Below, piece after piece: positions 23,901 through 34,106 of a stretch of 64,000 nt of DNA (position 1 is the first letter of the stretch; each line of letters starts with the position of its first letter). The position numbers and the translations under genes are program-made. Where the stretch lies: NCBI RefSeq assembly GCF_022558445.1, contig NZ_CP054699.1, forward strand, positions 3,240,001 to 3,304,000, written 5' to 3'. This DNA is from Candidatus Contubernalis alkalaceticus (GTDB lineage Bacteria; Bacillota; Dethiobacteria; SKNC01). Below the pieces are notes generated by a model. The model ran no database searches, had not been told where the DNA came from, and worked only from the letters and a program-made list of their open reading frames with translations.

Positions 23901-26615
23901 TTAAGGAGCAGCATGAATAAAGGGAGTGTAAGCTCCATAATAAATCAATGAGCCTTCAGCCACATCAATTCCATGAACCACAATCTCATATTCACCGTAT
24001 TCCAGATCTCTTATAAAACTAGGGGAAGCCTGATAGGGATTAGATGAGTCCAAAATACTATAATCACCGCCCATTTCCCTAAATTGAAGGGCATAAATTA
24101 AATTGGTACCCCCCTGGGGCAAAGCGGTAATATGTACTTTATCCCCCACAGAATGAACCTGCATATTTATGCCCTGAAAAGTATCCCCCGGCAAAGGCAC
24201 AGTGTTTCCAAAAACCACATAGCATCCGGAATAGGCCAGGCCGGATAACCCATGAACGACGATCTCATAAATAACACCGTCCTGAGCACCTTCCCAGGTA
24301 AAATTATTTTCTGTAGAGTAATCTCTTATCATCCTGTAACCACCACCGCTGTCCATTTCTCTTACATCAAAACGATAGAGAGTATTCCCTGCAGACGAGC
24401 CTGCGGTCAGCTGCAGCGTGGTGGCATTAACCCTATGGACACCCAGGGTGACATTAAATTCTGTAACAGTAACATCACAGGTAGACCAAATTTCAGAATT
24501 AGCTGCACTAACAGCTTTTATTACAGCTGTACCTTTGGATACCGCTGTTACCCGGCCCTGATTGTCTACTGTGGCTGCAGCCGGATTGCTGGAAGTCCAT
24601 ATTACTTCCTGGCTTGCTTCTGCCGGCTCAATATTGGCAATAAGGGTATCTGTTTCCCCCTCAACCAGGGTTAAAGCTGTTTTGTTAAGGCTTACTCCGG
24701 TTATCGGCACCAGGGACTCCAGGGCTTTCCTGGCGTTTATTCTCCCCCCGGTAGATACCTTTCCTTCTAAGGAAGAAATGGTGTCTACATTGTCCAATAT
24801 AGTTTCCCTTATTTCCAGATTAGAAAGGTCAGGGTCTAAGGCTTTAATCAGGCCTGCCAGGCCTGAAACATGGGGAGCAGCCATAGATGTACCACTATAG
24901 TAAGCATATGCTTCTGAATATGAAGATATTGTATTGGTCGTAAGTATTTCCACATCATCAATGTATGCTCCCTCAAAATTATTACAACAGTCAGAAAGCA
25001 ATATAAATGCAAGATAAACCTCAAATTCTCCACATGCATCACTCAAATCTACTTCAAAGGGATGGAATTCACCTCCGGTGGAGCCTGACCATGAGTCTAA
25101 GGTGTAAAAAACATGTCTGTCTAATGAATACCCAAATAATACGCCGTCATAATTTTCCTCTGTATTCAGCCAAAGGTTAAAAGTCATCTTTGCATGTAAT
25201 GAGCTGCTGAGATCTATGGAATCATTTAATAACAACCAGGCAAATTCATCATCTTCATAGTCATCACCGGAATTATCGGCTGCACTGGAGGGGGCACTGG
25301 CAAAGCGTACTGTGGAAAGCCCCCAGGGCTTGTTTGCATAATTGCTGGTGTCCCAATTATCCAGGGTGGTCATATCATCAGAAAAAATAGTTATGCCCTG
25401 GCTGTAATCCGGCTCCCGTGTCACGGTACTGAAAGTCCTCACTCCCGGAGCTCCTACATGTACCGTATTTGAACCATAATTTGAAAAAGAGGCAAGTCCA
25501 TCCTGATTGTCTGTGGCTGCAACTGAAATTATGTTAGGGCAATTGTAGCTGGTAGGGTAGTTAAAAATAATATCATTATTACTAACATCATTCCCAGCAG
25601 AACAGACTACCACAGCCGTAGACGCGCAAATGGCATCCTTCAATGCCTGAGAGAATTCGCCTCCCCCCCAAGAATTGTTAATAATATGGGCCCCATTGGC
25701 ATTAGCATACAAAATTGCTTCTACAGCATTCTCAGTAGTTCCTGATCCTGTAGGGCTGAGAAACCTGAGGGGCATGATTTTAGCATTCCACATAACCCCG
25801 GTTATTCCCAGCTCATTATTTCCTTCCGCTGCTATAGTGCCAGATACATGGGTGCCATGAGAGTGTTCATCCATGGGATCATTATCGTTGGAATAAAAAT
25901 CCCACCCAACGATATCATCTACATAACCATTCCCGTCAGTATCGGTCCCGTCAAGGACTTCGTTGGGATTCCTCCAGATATTATTAATCAAATCCGGGTG
26001 ATTATAATCTACCCCGGTATCAATTACAGCAATAATAACTTCCTCTGATCCGGTTATTATCTCCCAGGCTTCCGGTGCATCAATGTCCGCATCTGCTGTC
26101 CCTAAAGTTCCTCTAATTGACTGCCCGGTGTTATGGAGCCCCCAAAGCTGATCAAAGAAGGGATCATTGGGAAATACCTGCTCACCATGGGTATAAAGTA
26201 AATAATTTGGCTCAGCATACAAAATGTCTGGATTTTTATTATACTTGTTTACAGCATCTTCAACGGTCATTCCCTTGGGAAGCTCTACCAGTTGGAGCCC
26301 TTTCAGCCCTTCAAAGCTTTTTACAGCTTTGGTTCCCATGTTTTCATGCAGGCTTTCCATGGCCGCTAACTTATTGGAAGCCTGGGGTTTAAATCTTACC
26401 AAGATTTCCCCTTCGATATAACTCTGCTCTTTACTATCTATATTGTTTAGATTATTACGGTAGAATTCCACACTCTGATCCAGCTTAACAGTAAATTCAT
26501 TGTTTCCAAAACCGACGGCAGAAACTAACCCTGCCGACAGCACCAAAAATGTTATTAATAAAATTGACAAATAAACTTTAAACATTTTGGAATTTTTTAA
26601 TATTTTTGAATACAT
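23901..26615 (-). CDS. Secreted subtilisin-like protease (S8) with Ig-like and tandem surface domains
   Basis: This large secreted protease has a signal helix, then an inhibitor-like prodomain (about 68-145: GEILVRFKPQAS to LYAEPNYLLYT). The peptidase S8 domain has Asp201 (AVIDTGVDYNHPDL), His255 (HSHGTHVSG) and Ser579 (SGTSMAAPHVSG). About 140 residues of jelly-roll-like sequence (about 415-560) are inserted before the Ser. A Big_2 Ig-like domain follows (about 645-725), then the tandem domain shared with the transglycosylase and M23 proteins. I use the ATG at 26615, with GGGGG 7 nt upstream, over the in-frame ATG at 26621. Residue numbers count from 26621. Confidence 0.9.
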   Translation of the reverse strand: MYSKILKNSKMFKVYLSILLITFLVLSAGLVSAVGFGNNEFTVKLDQSVEFYRNNLNNIDSKEQSYIEGEILVRFKPQASNKLAAMESLHENMGTKAVKSFEGLKGLQLVELPKGMTVEDAVNKYNKNPDILYAEPNYLLYTHGEQVFPNDPFFDQLWGLHNTGQSIRGTLGTADADIDAPEAWEIITGSEEVIIAVIDTGVDYNHPDLINNIWRNPNEVLDGTDTDGNGYVDDIVGWDFYSNDNDPMDEHSHGTHVSGTIAAEGNNELGITGVMWNAKIMPLRFLSPTGSGTTENAVEAILYANANGAHIINNSWGGGEFSQALKDAICASTAVVVCSAGNDVSNNDIIFNYPTSYNCPNIISVAATDNQDGLASFSNYGSNTVHVGAPGVRTFSTVTREPDYSQGITIFSDDMTTLDNWDTSNYANKPWGLSTVRFASAPSSAADNSGDDYEDDEFAWLLLNDSIDLSSSLHAKMTFNLWLNTEENYDGVLFGYSLDRHVFYTLDSWSGSTGGEFHPFEVDLSDACGEFEVYLAFILLSDCCNNFEGAYIDDVEILTTNTISSYSEAYAYYSGTSMAAPHVSGLAGLIKALDPDLSNLEIRETILDNVDTISSLEGKVSTGGRINARKALESLVPITGVSLNKTALTLVEGETDTLIANIEPAEASQEVIWTSSNPAAATVDNQGRVTAVSKGTAVIKAVSAANSEIWSTCDVTVTEFNVTLGVHRVNATTLQLTAGSSAGNTLYRFDVREMDSGGGYRMIRDYSTENNFTWEGAQDGVIYEIVVHGLSGLAYSGCYVVFGNTVPLPGDTFQGINMQVHSVGDKVHITALPQGGTNLIYALQFREMGGDYSILDSSNPYQASPSFIRDLEYGEYEIVVHGIDVAEGSLIYYGAYTPFIHAAP

Positions 26616-26837
26616 ACTCATACCCCCAGAAAATTTTATCTTATACTTTTACCTGCTGTCCCTTAGCTTCTTGAATCATACCCTCACATGTTAAATTTCT
26701 TTTTCCTAATACTTCTATTTTTCTTTCAAAATTCCTTGTTATAATATGACATGTTTTGTTGTATAATTAATTTTTTTCCAAAAGTCTAAGGGATAAATAG
26801 TATTATTATAGTATAATGTAACAAGGGAGGGCTAACC

Positions 26838-26891
26838 ATGAGCAGACAAATCACTTATATTATGGGCAGCACAATAATATGCATGAACTAA
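26838..26891 (+). CDS. Possible 17-codon leader frame overlapping the glycosyltransferase start
   Basis: An ATG with a good site (AAGGGAGGGCTAACC) starts a 17-codon frame that ends at a TAA overlapping the next gene's start by 13 nt. The glycosyltransferase ATG itself (26879) has no SD, so translation of the large gene could depend on this leader. It may also reflect a small shift in the true start. Confidence 0.35.
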   Translation: MSRQITYIMGSTIICMN

Positions 26892-27922
26892 TAACCATAA
26901 TTGTGCCAATTTATAAATGCGAAAAGTATATCAGGAAATGCATTGATTCCATTGTAAATCAAACCTATAAAAACTTAGAAATAATACTGGTGAATGATGG
27001 ATCTCCAGACAAATGTGGAGAGATATGTGACCACTATTCAAAAATAGATAAGCGCTTCAAGGTCATACATAAAGAGAACGGTGGTATCTCTGACGCCAGA
27101 AATACGGGGTTAAATGCTGCCAGGGGCAAATACATAAGCTTCGCTGATTGCGATGATTACCTTCATCCCAAAATGCTTGAGGTTCTATGGCAATTAATAA
27201 CTACCCATAACGCTGATATTTCCATCTGTGATTATCTAAAGACATATCCAAATGATTCGGTAGAAGTAGTTGAACAAGAAAAAGCCATTAAAGTGTACAG
27301 CAATATTGAAGCCCTGCATATTCTATTCACCGAACTGCCGCTGCATGAAGATCTGGCATGGAATGTTCCTTGGAATAAACTTTATCTAAGTAAACTTTTT
27401 AATGAGTTTAGATTTCCAAAGGGCAGAGTTTATGAAGATGTTGCCACAATCTATAAATTATTACATAAATCCCGAAAAATAGTTAAAACAAATAAACCTC
27501 TTTATTACTATTTACAAAGAGATGACAGTGTTACTAAGAGTCAACAGCATCGTATCTTCAGCCTGGATATCCTGGATGCTTGTTCAGAGAGTGCTGACTA
27601 TTTTTTGCAGCACGGCCTTATAGATCTGTATGAGATCACTGCTCATGAGTATATGAAGACTATCATTAGAGTGTACCATCAACTAAGGGACTCTGATAAC
27701 TCTAATAATGAAGCTTTGAAAAGTATAAAAAAAAGATATAATACAGAATTAAAGCGGCTTAAAATACTTAAGAAGCTCCCGCTGCAGAAAAAAATGGATC
27801 TATATATTTTTTATATACATCCACAGTTGTTGGTAATATGGGACAATAGGCGAAAAAGAAAATCATTTAAATCTTTCCTTAGATCCATGAAACGCAGGTT
27901 GTTAAACCTTTGTTCCCGTTAA
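26879..27922 (+). CDS. Family 2 glycosyltransferase
   Basis: This is a GT-A fold transferase (347 aa) of the EpsH/TuaG type that adds a sugar to a surface polysaccharide. It has TIIVPIYKCEKYI, the nucleotide-binding VNDGSPD, NGGISDARNTG, and a DxD-like ADCDD. PKGRVYEDVA is the acceptor-side ED motif. No membrane segment is seen. The SD is missing at its ATG (see leader frame 26838-26891). Its 3' end overlaps the convergent RfbC-RfbD gene by 21 bp. Donor and acceptor sugars are unknown. Confidence 0.9.
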   Translation: MHELITIIVPIYKCEKYIRKCIDSIVNQTYKNLEIILVNDGSPDKCGEICDHYSKIDKRFKVIHKENGGISDARNTGLNAARGKYISFADCDDYLHPKMLEVLWQLITTHNADISICDYLKTYPNDSVEVVEQEKAIKVYSNIEALHILFTELPLHEDLAWNVPWNKLYLSKLFNEFRFPKGRVYEDVATIYKLLHKSRKIVKTNKPLYYYLQRDDSVTKSQQHRIFSLDILDACSESADYFLQHGLIDLYEITAHEYMKTIIRVYHQLRDSDNSNNEALKSIKKRYNTELKRLKILKKLPLQKKMDLYIFYIHPQLLVIWDNRRKRKSFKSFLRSMKRRLLNLCSR

Positions 27923-29293
27923 AAACCTGACTAAAGCACCCTCCCATTGGGGCAGCTTTTGAAACCCATTTTTAACTGTATTTTCTGTAGATAACCTGGA
28001 ATTCAAAGGCCTCTCAGCTTTTGCCAAACATTTAGAAGAAGATATGGGATTCACCTTAATGTCTATTCCGGCATTCCCGAAAACTGCCAGAGCAAACTGA
28101 TACCAGCTGCAGTAACCCTCATTTACTCCATGATAGATACCATACTTATTGGTTTGAATCATATCACAAATCAGAACTGATAAATCTTCTGTATAGGTAG
28201 GGGAACCTATTTGATCATTAACAACATTAATCTCATCTCTTGATTGAGCCAACTTAAGGATTTTTTTAACAAAGTTATTGCCATTATGGCCGTAAAGCCA
28301 AGAGGTTCTAACGATATAGTATTTTTCTAAGGCCTCTTTTACAATTGCTTCCCCTTGTACTTTTGAGTACCCATAAAAATTAATAGGGCCCGGAGATTTT
28401 TCTTCCCTATGGGGACTTTCCCCTTCTCCATCAAAAACATAGTCTGTACTGATATACACCATTTTTGCGTCTACTTGACTGCAGGCCTGGGCAATATTTC
28501 TTGTACCTTCTACATTGGTTAAATAACAATGCTCTTTTTCATCTTCCGCCTGGTCTACCTTTGTATAAGCAGCACAATGAATTACAACGTCAGGCCGATT
28601 TGTTATTATATAATCTTCAGTCTGCTTCTTATCCGTTATGTTAAGAACATCTCTGCTCACGCCAACAGCTTCTATCCCAAGAACCTTAAGCCTTTTAACA
28701 ACATCTAAGCCTAATTGGCCGCTGGCACCCGTTACCATAACTTTAATACTATAATTTACATCACTGTTTTTAAGTAATGGAGCCAGTAAATCTTTCCGGG
28801 AAAGAATTGGTTCTTTAACGCCCCATTCTATTCCTATCTCAGGATCATTATATTTAATGCCCCGGTCATGCTCAATGGAATAGTATCGGTCCACCTTATA
28901 CTGCACTTCACAATCATCGGTTAAGGTTAAAAACCCATGACCAAAACCTTTGGGTATAAAAAGCTGCTTTTTATTATGGGCAGACAATTCTATACGTAAC
29001 CACTGTTTATATGTTTCGGAACCTTTTCTTAAATCCACAACAATATCAGCAATAGAACCCCGGGTGCATCTAATTATCTTGGTTTGTGCCTCAGGATTAT
29101 TTTGGAAGTGAATGCCTCTGAGGGTATTTTTCTTAGCTGAATAAGAATGATTATCCTGAACAAACTCAATATCCATTCCCTTTTCTATAAATTTATTCTT
29201 TGTAAAGGTTTCCGTAAACCATCCTCGGTTATCGCCATATACATCTGTTTCCACGATTAGCAGCCCTTTAAACCGGGTCCCGGTAATTTTCAC
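27902..29293 (-). CDS. dTDP-4-dehydrorhamnose 3,5-epimerase / reductase fusion (RfbC-RfbD)
   Basis: Two dTDP-rhamnose pathway enzymes form one chain of 463 aa. Residues 1-180 are RfbC-like: FTETFTKNKF, QDNHSYSAKKNTLRG with the catalytic His, IADIVVDLR and KGFGHGFLTL. Residues 184-463 are RfbD-like: MVTGASGQLG (NAD site), HCAAYTKVDQAE, YISTDYVFDG, the catalytic YGYSK, and a C-terminal SRLSTENT. The GTG start has AAAGGAG upstream. It sits after rfbA (33-bp gap). No RfbB (4,6-dehydratase) is found in the window. Confidence 0.93.
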   Translation of the reverse strand: MKITGTRFKGLLIVETDVYGDNRGWFTETFTKNKFIEKGMDIEFVQDNHSYSAKKNTLRGIHFQNNPEAQTKIIRCTRGSIADIVVDLRKGSETYKQWLRIELSAHNKKQLFIPKGFGHGFLTLTDDCEVQYKVDRYYSIEHDRGIKYNDPEIGIEWGVKEPILSRKDLLAPLLKNSDVNYSIKVMVTGASGQLGLDVVKRLKVLGIEAVGVSRDVLNITDKKQTEDYIITNRPDVVIHCAAYTKVDQAEDEKEHCYLTNVEGTRNIAQACSQVDAKMVYISTDYVFDGEGESPHREEKSPGPINFYGYSKVQGEAIVKEALEKYYIVRTSWLYGHNGNNFVKKILKLAQSRDEINVVNDQIGSPTYTEDLSVLICDMIQTNKYGIYHGVNEGYCSWYQFALAVFGNAGIDIKVNPISSSKCLAKAERPLNSRLSTENTVKNGFQKLPQWEGALVRFLTGTKV

Positions 29294-29326
29294 AAGTTTT
29301 TCTACTCCTTTACAATGCCCACAAAT

Positions 29327-30211
29327 TTAATAACGGATTTTTCCTTGGGCCACCTGCTTAAGATGTTCACCATAGGGGGATTTCCCATATCGTTCAGCAG
29401 ATTTAAGGATTGCCTGCCTATCGATCCACCGGTTAACATAAGCAATCTCTTCCGGTGCCGATATTTTAATGCCCTGCCGTTTTTCAACCATTTGAATAAA
29501 ATTAGCAGCTTCAACCAGACTGTCCATTGTTCCGGTATCCAACCACGCATAGCCTCTCCCCAGGAGCTGAACATTGAGGGTGCCATCTAAAAGATACATA
29601 CGATTAAGGTCCGTAATCTCATACTCACCTCTTGCAGAAGGCCTGACCATTTTGGCATATGTAACCACCCGTTTATCATAAAAATATAAACCGGTAATAC
29701 AATAGTTTGATTTGGGATTCTCCGGCTTCTCTTCTACAGATATGACTTTACCCTTTTGGTCAAATTCAACAATACCGAAACGCTGGGGGTCAAGAACATA
29801 ATAGCCAAAGATAGTCGCTTCGCCTTTCTCCGCATTCTCCTTAGCTTTCCTGAGCAAAGGCCTGAAGCCATTTCCATAAAAAATATTATCCCCCAAAATC
29901 ATGGCACATGATTGGCCCTCAATAAACTCTTCCCCTATTATGAAAGCTTGAGCCAATCCATCAGGTGAAGGTTGTTCTTTATATGATAATTGGATGCCAA
30001 ATTGACTGCCATCCCCCAATAATTTTAGAAAATCCGGCAGGTCAACAGGGGTGCAAATAATTAAAATCTCCTTAATCCCTGCCAACATAAGGGTAGATAA
30101 TGAATAATATATCATGGGCTTATCATATACCGGCAAAAGCTGTTTGCTGGTAATAAGTGTTATCGGATAAAGGCGTGTTCCACTGCCCCCTGCTAAAATA
30201 ATACCTTTCAT
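29327..30211 (-). CDS. rfbA: Glucose-1-phosphate thymidylyltransferase
   Basis: This enzyme makes dTDP-glucose for the rhamnose pathway. At 294 aa it is the RmlA long form. [16 protein letters not shown] is the phosphate loop, KPMIYYSL and GDNIFYG are substrate-site motifs, [10 protein letters not shown] is conserved, and AWLDTGT is near the end. The start at 30211 (ATGAAAGG) has GGGAG about 11 nt upstream. An in-frame GTG four codons earlier is less likely. It is followed by the fused RfbC-RfbD gene, so the order is A-CD. Confidence 0.95.
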   Translation of the reverse strand: MKGIILAGGSGTRLYPITLITSKQLLPVYDKPMIYYSLSTLMLAGIKEILIICTPVDLPDFLKLLGDGSQFGIQLSYKEQPSPDGLAQAFIIGEEFIEGQSCAMILGDNIFYGNGFRPLLRKAKENAEKGEATIFGYYVLDPQRFGIVEFDQKGKVISVEEKPENPKSNYCITGLYFYDKRVVTYAKMVRPSARGEYEITDLNRMYLLDGTLNVQLLGRGYAWLDTGTMDSLVEAANFIQMVEKRQGIKISAPEEIAYVNRWIDRQAILKSAERYGKSPYGEHLKQVAQGKIRY

Positions 30212-30277
30212 TACAACGATCACTCCCGATAGCTTCTTTAGATGGTAAAGTTTTTATAATAGGTATGCGGGCTTGTC

Positions 30278-31444
30278 CTAATCTCTGCCAAACAAATCCC
30301 TGGTGTACACCTTATCTTCTACATCCTTAATATCATCGGACAGCCTGTTGGCTACGATTACATCTGAACTCTTCTTAAATTCATCAAAATCTTTTATTAC
30401 CCTTGAATTATAAAAGAATTCTGCATCAAGGGCAGGCTCATAAACTACAACTTCAATCCCCTTGGCCTTGATACGCTTCATAACCCCTTGTATGGCTGAC
30501 TGTCTAAAGTTATCAGAGTCCATCTTCATAGTCAGTCTGTAGATACCTACTATTTCAGGCTTTCTTGCTAATATCCTCTCGGCAATATGATCTTTTCTGG
30601 TTCTGTTGGCATCCACCGTAGCTCCCATAATATTATTGGGTACGTCTTCATAATTGGCCAGCAGCTGCTTAGTATCTTTAGGAAGGCAGTAACCGCCGTA
30701 CCCAAAGGAAGGATTGTTGTAATGACTGCCTATTCGGGGATCAAGGCATACCCCTTCAATAATTTGTTGAGTGTTTAATCCCCTAACCTCTGCATATGAA
30801 TCCAGTTCATTAAAAAAGGCTACTCTCATGGCCAGGTATGTATTTGCAAATAGCTTTATAGCTTCTGCTTCCGTTGAATTGGTAAATAATACATCAATAT
30901 CTTCTTTAAGAGCCCCCTGCACTAAAAGGCCGGCAAACTTCTCAGCTCTATCAGATATCTCCCCTACAATAATTCGGGAGGGATATAAATTATCATACAG
31001 CGCCTTTCCTTCCCTTAAGAACTCCGGTGAGAAGATAATATTTCCTGTTTCAAAAGTCTCCCTTATCTTTTTTGTATACCCTACCGGCACCGTTGACTTA
31101 ATAACCATCACCGCATCGGGATTAATGGATAAAACATTAGCAATTACCGCTTCCACAGTCCTTGTGTTAAAATAATTCTTCTCAGGATCATAATTGGTTG
31201 GTGTAGAGATTATGACATATTCAGCATCCTTAAATGCTTTGTATTGATCCGTTGTTGCCAATAGATTCAAATCATTTTCAGCTAAAAACTTCTCTATCTC
31301 CACATCTGCGATTGGAGATTTTTTATTGTTGATCATGTCTACTTTTTCCTGAATAATATCCAGGGCTATGACTTCATTATGTTGGGCTAATAAGACGGCA
31401 TTAGACAATCCAACATAACCTGTTCCGGCTATAGTTATTCTCAT
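30278..31444 (-). CDS. ugd: UDP-glucose/UDP-sugar 6-dehydrogenase
   Basis: This enzyme oxidises UDP-glucose to UDP-glucuronate for acidic polysaccharides. At 388 aa it fits the short bacterial type. It has [20 protein letters not shown] (NAD fold), [28 protein letters not shown], the active-site Cys segment [14 protein letters not shown], and a C-terminal UDP-binding domain with VYEPALD. The start has GGGGG about 10 nt upstream. The gene stands between the rfb genes and the initiating transferase, on the same strand. Confidence 0.95.
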   Translation of the reverse strand: MRITIAGTGYVGLSNAVLLAQHNEVIALDIIQEKVDMINNKKSPIADVEIEKFLAENDLNLLATTDQYKAFKDAEYVIISTPTNYDPEKNYFNTRTVEAVIANVLSINPDAVMVIKSTVPVGYTKKIRETFETGNIIFSPEFLREGKALYDNLYPSRIIVGEISDRAEKFAGLLVQGALKEDIDVLFTNSTEAEAIKLFANTYLAMRVAFFNELDSYAEVRGLNTQQIIEGVCLDPRIGSHYNNPSFGYGGYCLPKDTKQLLANYEDVPNNIMGATVDANRTRKDHIAERILARKPEIVGIYRLTMKMDSDNFRQSAIQGVMKRIKAKGIEVVVYEPALDAEFFYNSRVIKDFDEFKKSSDVIVANRLSDDIKDVEDKVYTRDLFGRD

Positions 31445-31547
31445 ATAAATTTCCCCCTTCTAAAACATGTACATTCCCTATCCATTTTATCATAATTGAA
31501 GGCTGTAATGGCATTTAATCTTCTTTTTTAATTTATCCTCTTAAATA

Positions 31548-31575
31548 TAAAAAGCAGCCATTACGGCTGCATTTT
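31548..31575. terminator. Terminator after the initiating sugar transferase
   Basis: GCAGCC and GGCTGC pair around TATTACG-type loop bases, with AAAAA on one side and TTTTATTTC on the other. It is suitable for both strands and lies 10-15 bp past the stop at 31585. Confidence 0.7.
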
Positions 31576-31584
31576 ATTTCATGC

Positions 31585-32877
31585 TTATCTGGATCCCTTC
31601 ATCCCCAACATGGTAACAATGGTCCTTAAGGTTATCTGCAGGTCCATGATCATATTTTGATTTTTAATATAATACAGGTCGTATTCAGTTTTTCTTCGAT
31701 AGTCCTCTAAAGTGGTGGTATGCTTATAATTCATCTGTGCCCAGCCGGTGATTCCAGGTTTACTTAAATTACGATAAGAATAAAAAGGGATATTTTCAAC
31801 ACACATATCATGGAACTCTACCATTTCCGGCCTGGGGCCGATGAGGCTCATCTCACCTTTTAAAACATTAACCAGCTGAGGAAGTTCATCGATCCGTAAT
31901 TTACGCATTACATTCCCAACCCGGGTAGCCCTTTTCTCAATGCCTTCATTGGGATTGCCGGTTTTCTTTACATCTACATCTGTTAAAGTTCTTAATTTAT
32001 AAATAATAAATTTCTTATTTTGATACCCTACCCGCTCCTGACAAAATATTACCGGCCCTCCGGATTCTATGTAAAGAGCTATGCCAAACAGTAATATTAA
32101 AGGAGAAAAAATAAGAAGCAAAAAACTTGACAAAATCAAATCATACAATCTTTTTACCGGACTGATCTTATTTTCTTCAAAGGCTACTTCATAATAGTTG
32201 GTAAACTTATTTATTACATCCAAAGGGATATAGGCTAAAGAATTTTCCACCACATGAGGGAGATAAGTGATGTTTTTCCCTTTCAATCTAATTCTATCTA
32301 AAGAAGGCTCTACCCTCTCTTTAAGCTTCATGTCAGCAACCAAAACAGAATTTATTTGATGGCTGTCAAATACTAGATTCTCTAAAACTGCAGCGTCGGG
32401 GTTTATGTACATAACCGGCCTAATCTTCCCCAAGGAAATCTTACACAGCTTGTCCATTATATTATAGGTTTTATCATCCTTTCCTATAATTAGATAATGA
32501 TTTGAAGGAAGATTTTTTATAAAGTTTTTAGCTATTTTATAATTGATAAAGGGCAAAAATATCATATAAACCAAAAGAAAGGTAAGATACATATACATAG
32601 GTATGGCCGGCCGGTAATAAAGGATAGGTATTAGAGTAAACAAGCCCCCCAAAGAGGTTCCAATCAAAAAGGTAGTAAAAGCCTTATTCAGCGACCTTAC
32701 GGTTTGCAGCTCAAATGCCCGTATGGCATAGAGCACCAGCAGGATTAAAAAATTAAAAAACACCGCTTTCATAACATAAGAGAAGCTTTGTGAATTAAAA
32801 AAGCAAAATACCATAGTTAAGATAATTGCCAGATTAGACAGAAAAATACGCTTCGATAGACTGTTAAATATTGCCAT
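31585..32877 (-). CDS. Second polyprenyl-phosphate sugar phosphotransferase
   Basis: This is an initiating transferase of 430 aa. Four to five N-terminal hydrophobic helices are followed by a Rossmann-like region and then a helix before the catalytic domain. It has VIFCQERVGYQNKKFIIYKL, TRVGNVMRKLRIDELPQLVN, GEMSLIGPRPEM and KPGITGWAQM. It is a paralogue of the protein at 10221-11573, so at least two surface glycans may be started by genes in this window. GGGG lies 7 nt before the ATG. The 304-bp gap 32878-33181 upstream is AT-rich. Confidence 0.92.
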   Translation of the reverse strand: MAIFNSLSKRIFLSNLAIILTMVFCFFNSQSFSYVMKAVFFNFLILLVLYAIRAFELQTVRSLNKAFTTFLIGTSLGGLFTLIPILYYRPAIPMYMYLTFLLVYMIFLPFINYKIAKNFIKNLPSNHYLIIGKDDKTYNIMDKLCKISLGKIRPVMYINPDAAVLENLVFDSHQINSVLVADMKLKERVEPSLDRIRLKGKNITYLPHVVENSLAYIPLDVINKFTNYYEVAFEENKISPVKRLYDLILSSFLLLIFSPLILLFGIALYIESGGPVIFCQERVGYQNKKFIIYKLRTLTDVDVKKTGNPNEGIEKRATRVGNVMRKLRIDELPQLVNVLKGEMSLIGPRPEMVEFHDMCVENIPFYSYRNLSKPGITGWAQMNYKHTTTLEDYRRKTEYDLYYIKNQNMIMDLQITLRTIVTMLGMKGSR

Positions 32878-33181
32878 ATGAAAACCCCTTTAATTCTTTC
32901 CTCATATTTTTAAAGGACAGTAGACTAGAGGGTAGTGAATTATATATACTTGCGTGTCCAATTAATATTATAGCATAAACTTATATAATTTTTAACAATT
33001 TCCATTTTTACATTCATTTTTACATTTTTTTTGTTTAGCCGGTTCTGCTAACATATCTGCCCAAAAAATCCATTTAAAGGCAAACAGTCATTGTTTCAAA
33101 CAATTACTTATAATAATTCTACAAATCCCTTAAAATACCTTTGTTGTTAAATGTAATAATATGTAGAAATACAAATTTATT

Positions 33182-34000
33182 CTACTTATTTTTTAAAAAA
33201 CCGTATTGTTCATAAAACAATTTGTTTTTGCCCATCATTAGAGCCACCTGGGGCAGCTGTTCCTCCAGGGCCCGGAACTTATCTGTTAAATGGGTAAATG
33301 GTGCGGTGATTTGTTGGTACATCTCACACAGCAGCTTATTTTTCATCTGGATCACTTTGTCTGATGCCGGGCTGCGGGTAACAGGCTGCGGTGTTCGGGG
33401 TTCAGCAAAGGTAAGGATGACCGTATTCCCCTCAAATCTTAGTTCCTCCCACTGGTAACCGGCATGATTTAACCCTTTTATAAATTCACTGAGCATGACT
33501 TCATCTTTTAAGGTTATTTTTATGTCCATTGTCAGGTCAAAAGGCTCTGAAAATGCCCCCAATATAAATCCCGTGACCCACCAGTGTTTATCCTTTCTAT
33601 TGAATAGAGTGCCCCCATGCTTATACAAGGTACATTCTATATCCAATAAATCTTCATCCCCCGCACAATCAAAAAAGGGCCCCTTAAAAACTCCGGGAAT
33701 ATGCAGATCCGGCCGTGTTGTCGTATACACACCCACCTCACAGCCGGTAGTAATACCATACTGCCCTTTCCAAAACTGTATTAACCATCTCTTCCCTGCG
33801 TAGGTAAAATAAACAGGCTCACAATCCATAATCATGCTGAACAGGGCCGCCGCTTCATCATACAAGCGAAAATAACCATAGTTCCTCTGCCAGGCATCCA
33901 GAAGTGAATAAAAAATATCCTGCCCCGGATCATATGCATAACCGAAAGAAGCCAATAACCTGTCTAAGGTGTCATCTCCAGTCCCCTTTGAATGGTCCAT
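33182..34000 (-). CDS. DUF4474-like protein
   Basis: This soluble protein has no known function. Residues 10-165 match my recall of DUF4474: FGYAYDPGQDIFYSLLDAWQ, YFTYAGKRWLIQFWKGQYGI, TGCEVGVY and HWWVTGFILG. The C-terminal part (about 225-272) is helical. There is no signal or membrane segment in this copy. I place the start at 34000, where GGAGG precedes the ATG by 5 nt; the ATG at 34012 overlaps that site. It is divergent from the PLC-like gene. Confidence 0.75.
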   Translation of the reverse strand: MDHSKGTGDDTLDRLLASFGYAYDPGQDIFYSLLDAWQRNYGYFRLYDEAAALFSMIMDCEPVYFTYAGKRWLIQFWKGQYGITTGCEVGVYTTTRPDLHIPGVFKGPFFDCAGDEDLLDIECTLYKHGGTLFNRKDKHWWVTGFILGAFSEPFDLTMDIKITLKDEVMLSEFIKGLNHAGYQWEELRFEGNTVILTFAEPRTPQPVTRSPASDKVIQMKNKLLCEMYQQITAPFTHLTDKFRALEEQLPQVALMMGKNKLFYEQYGFLKNK

Positions 34001-34106
34001 TATATCCTCCATAATTTCTATTTACTGCTTTAGCATATTGACCGGCGGCTTAAATTATTACAAGGAGTTACGTGTCAAAGGGATATTATACTGAATATAA
34101 TAAGAT

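Noticed and set aside
29302-29586. 94-codon minus-strand frame over rfbA
   Set aside because: It is an out-of-frame shadow of the rfbA C-terminal part.
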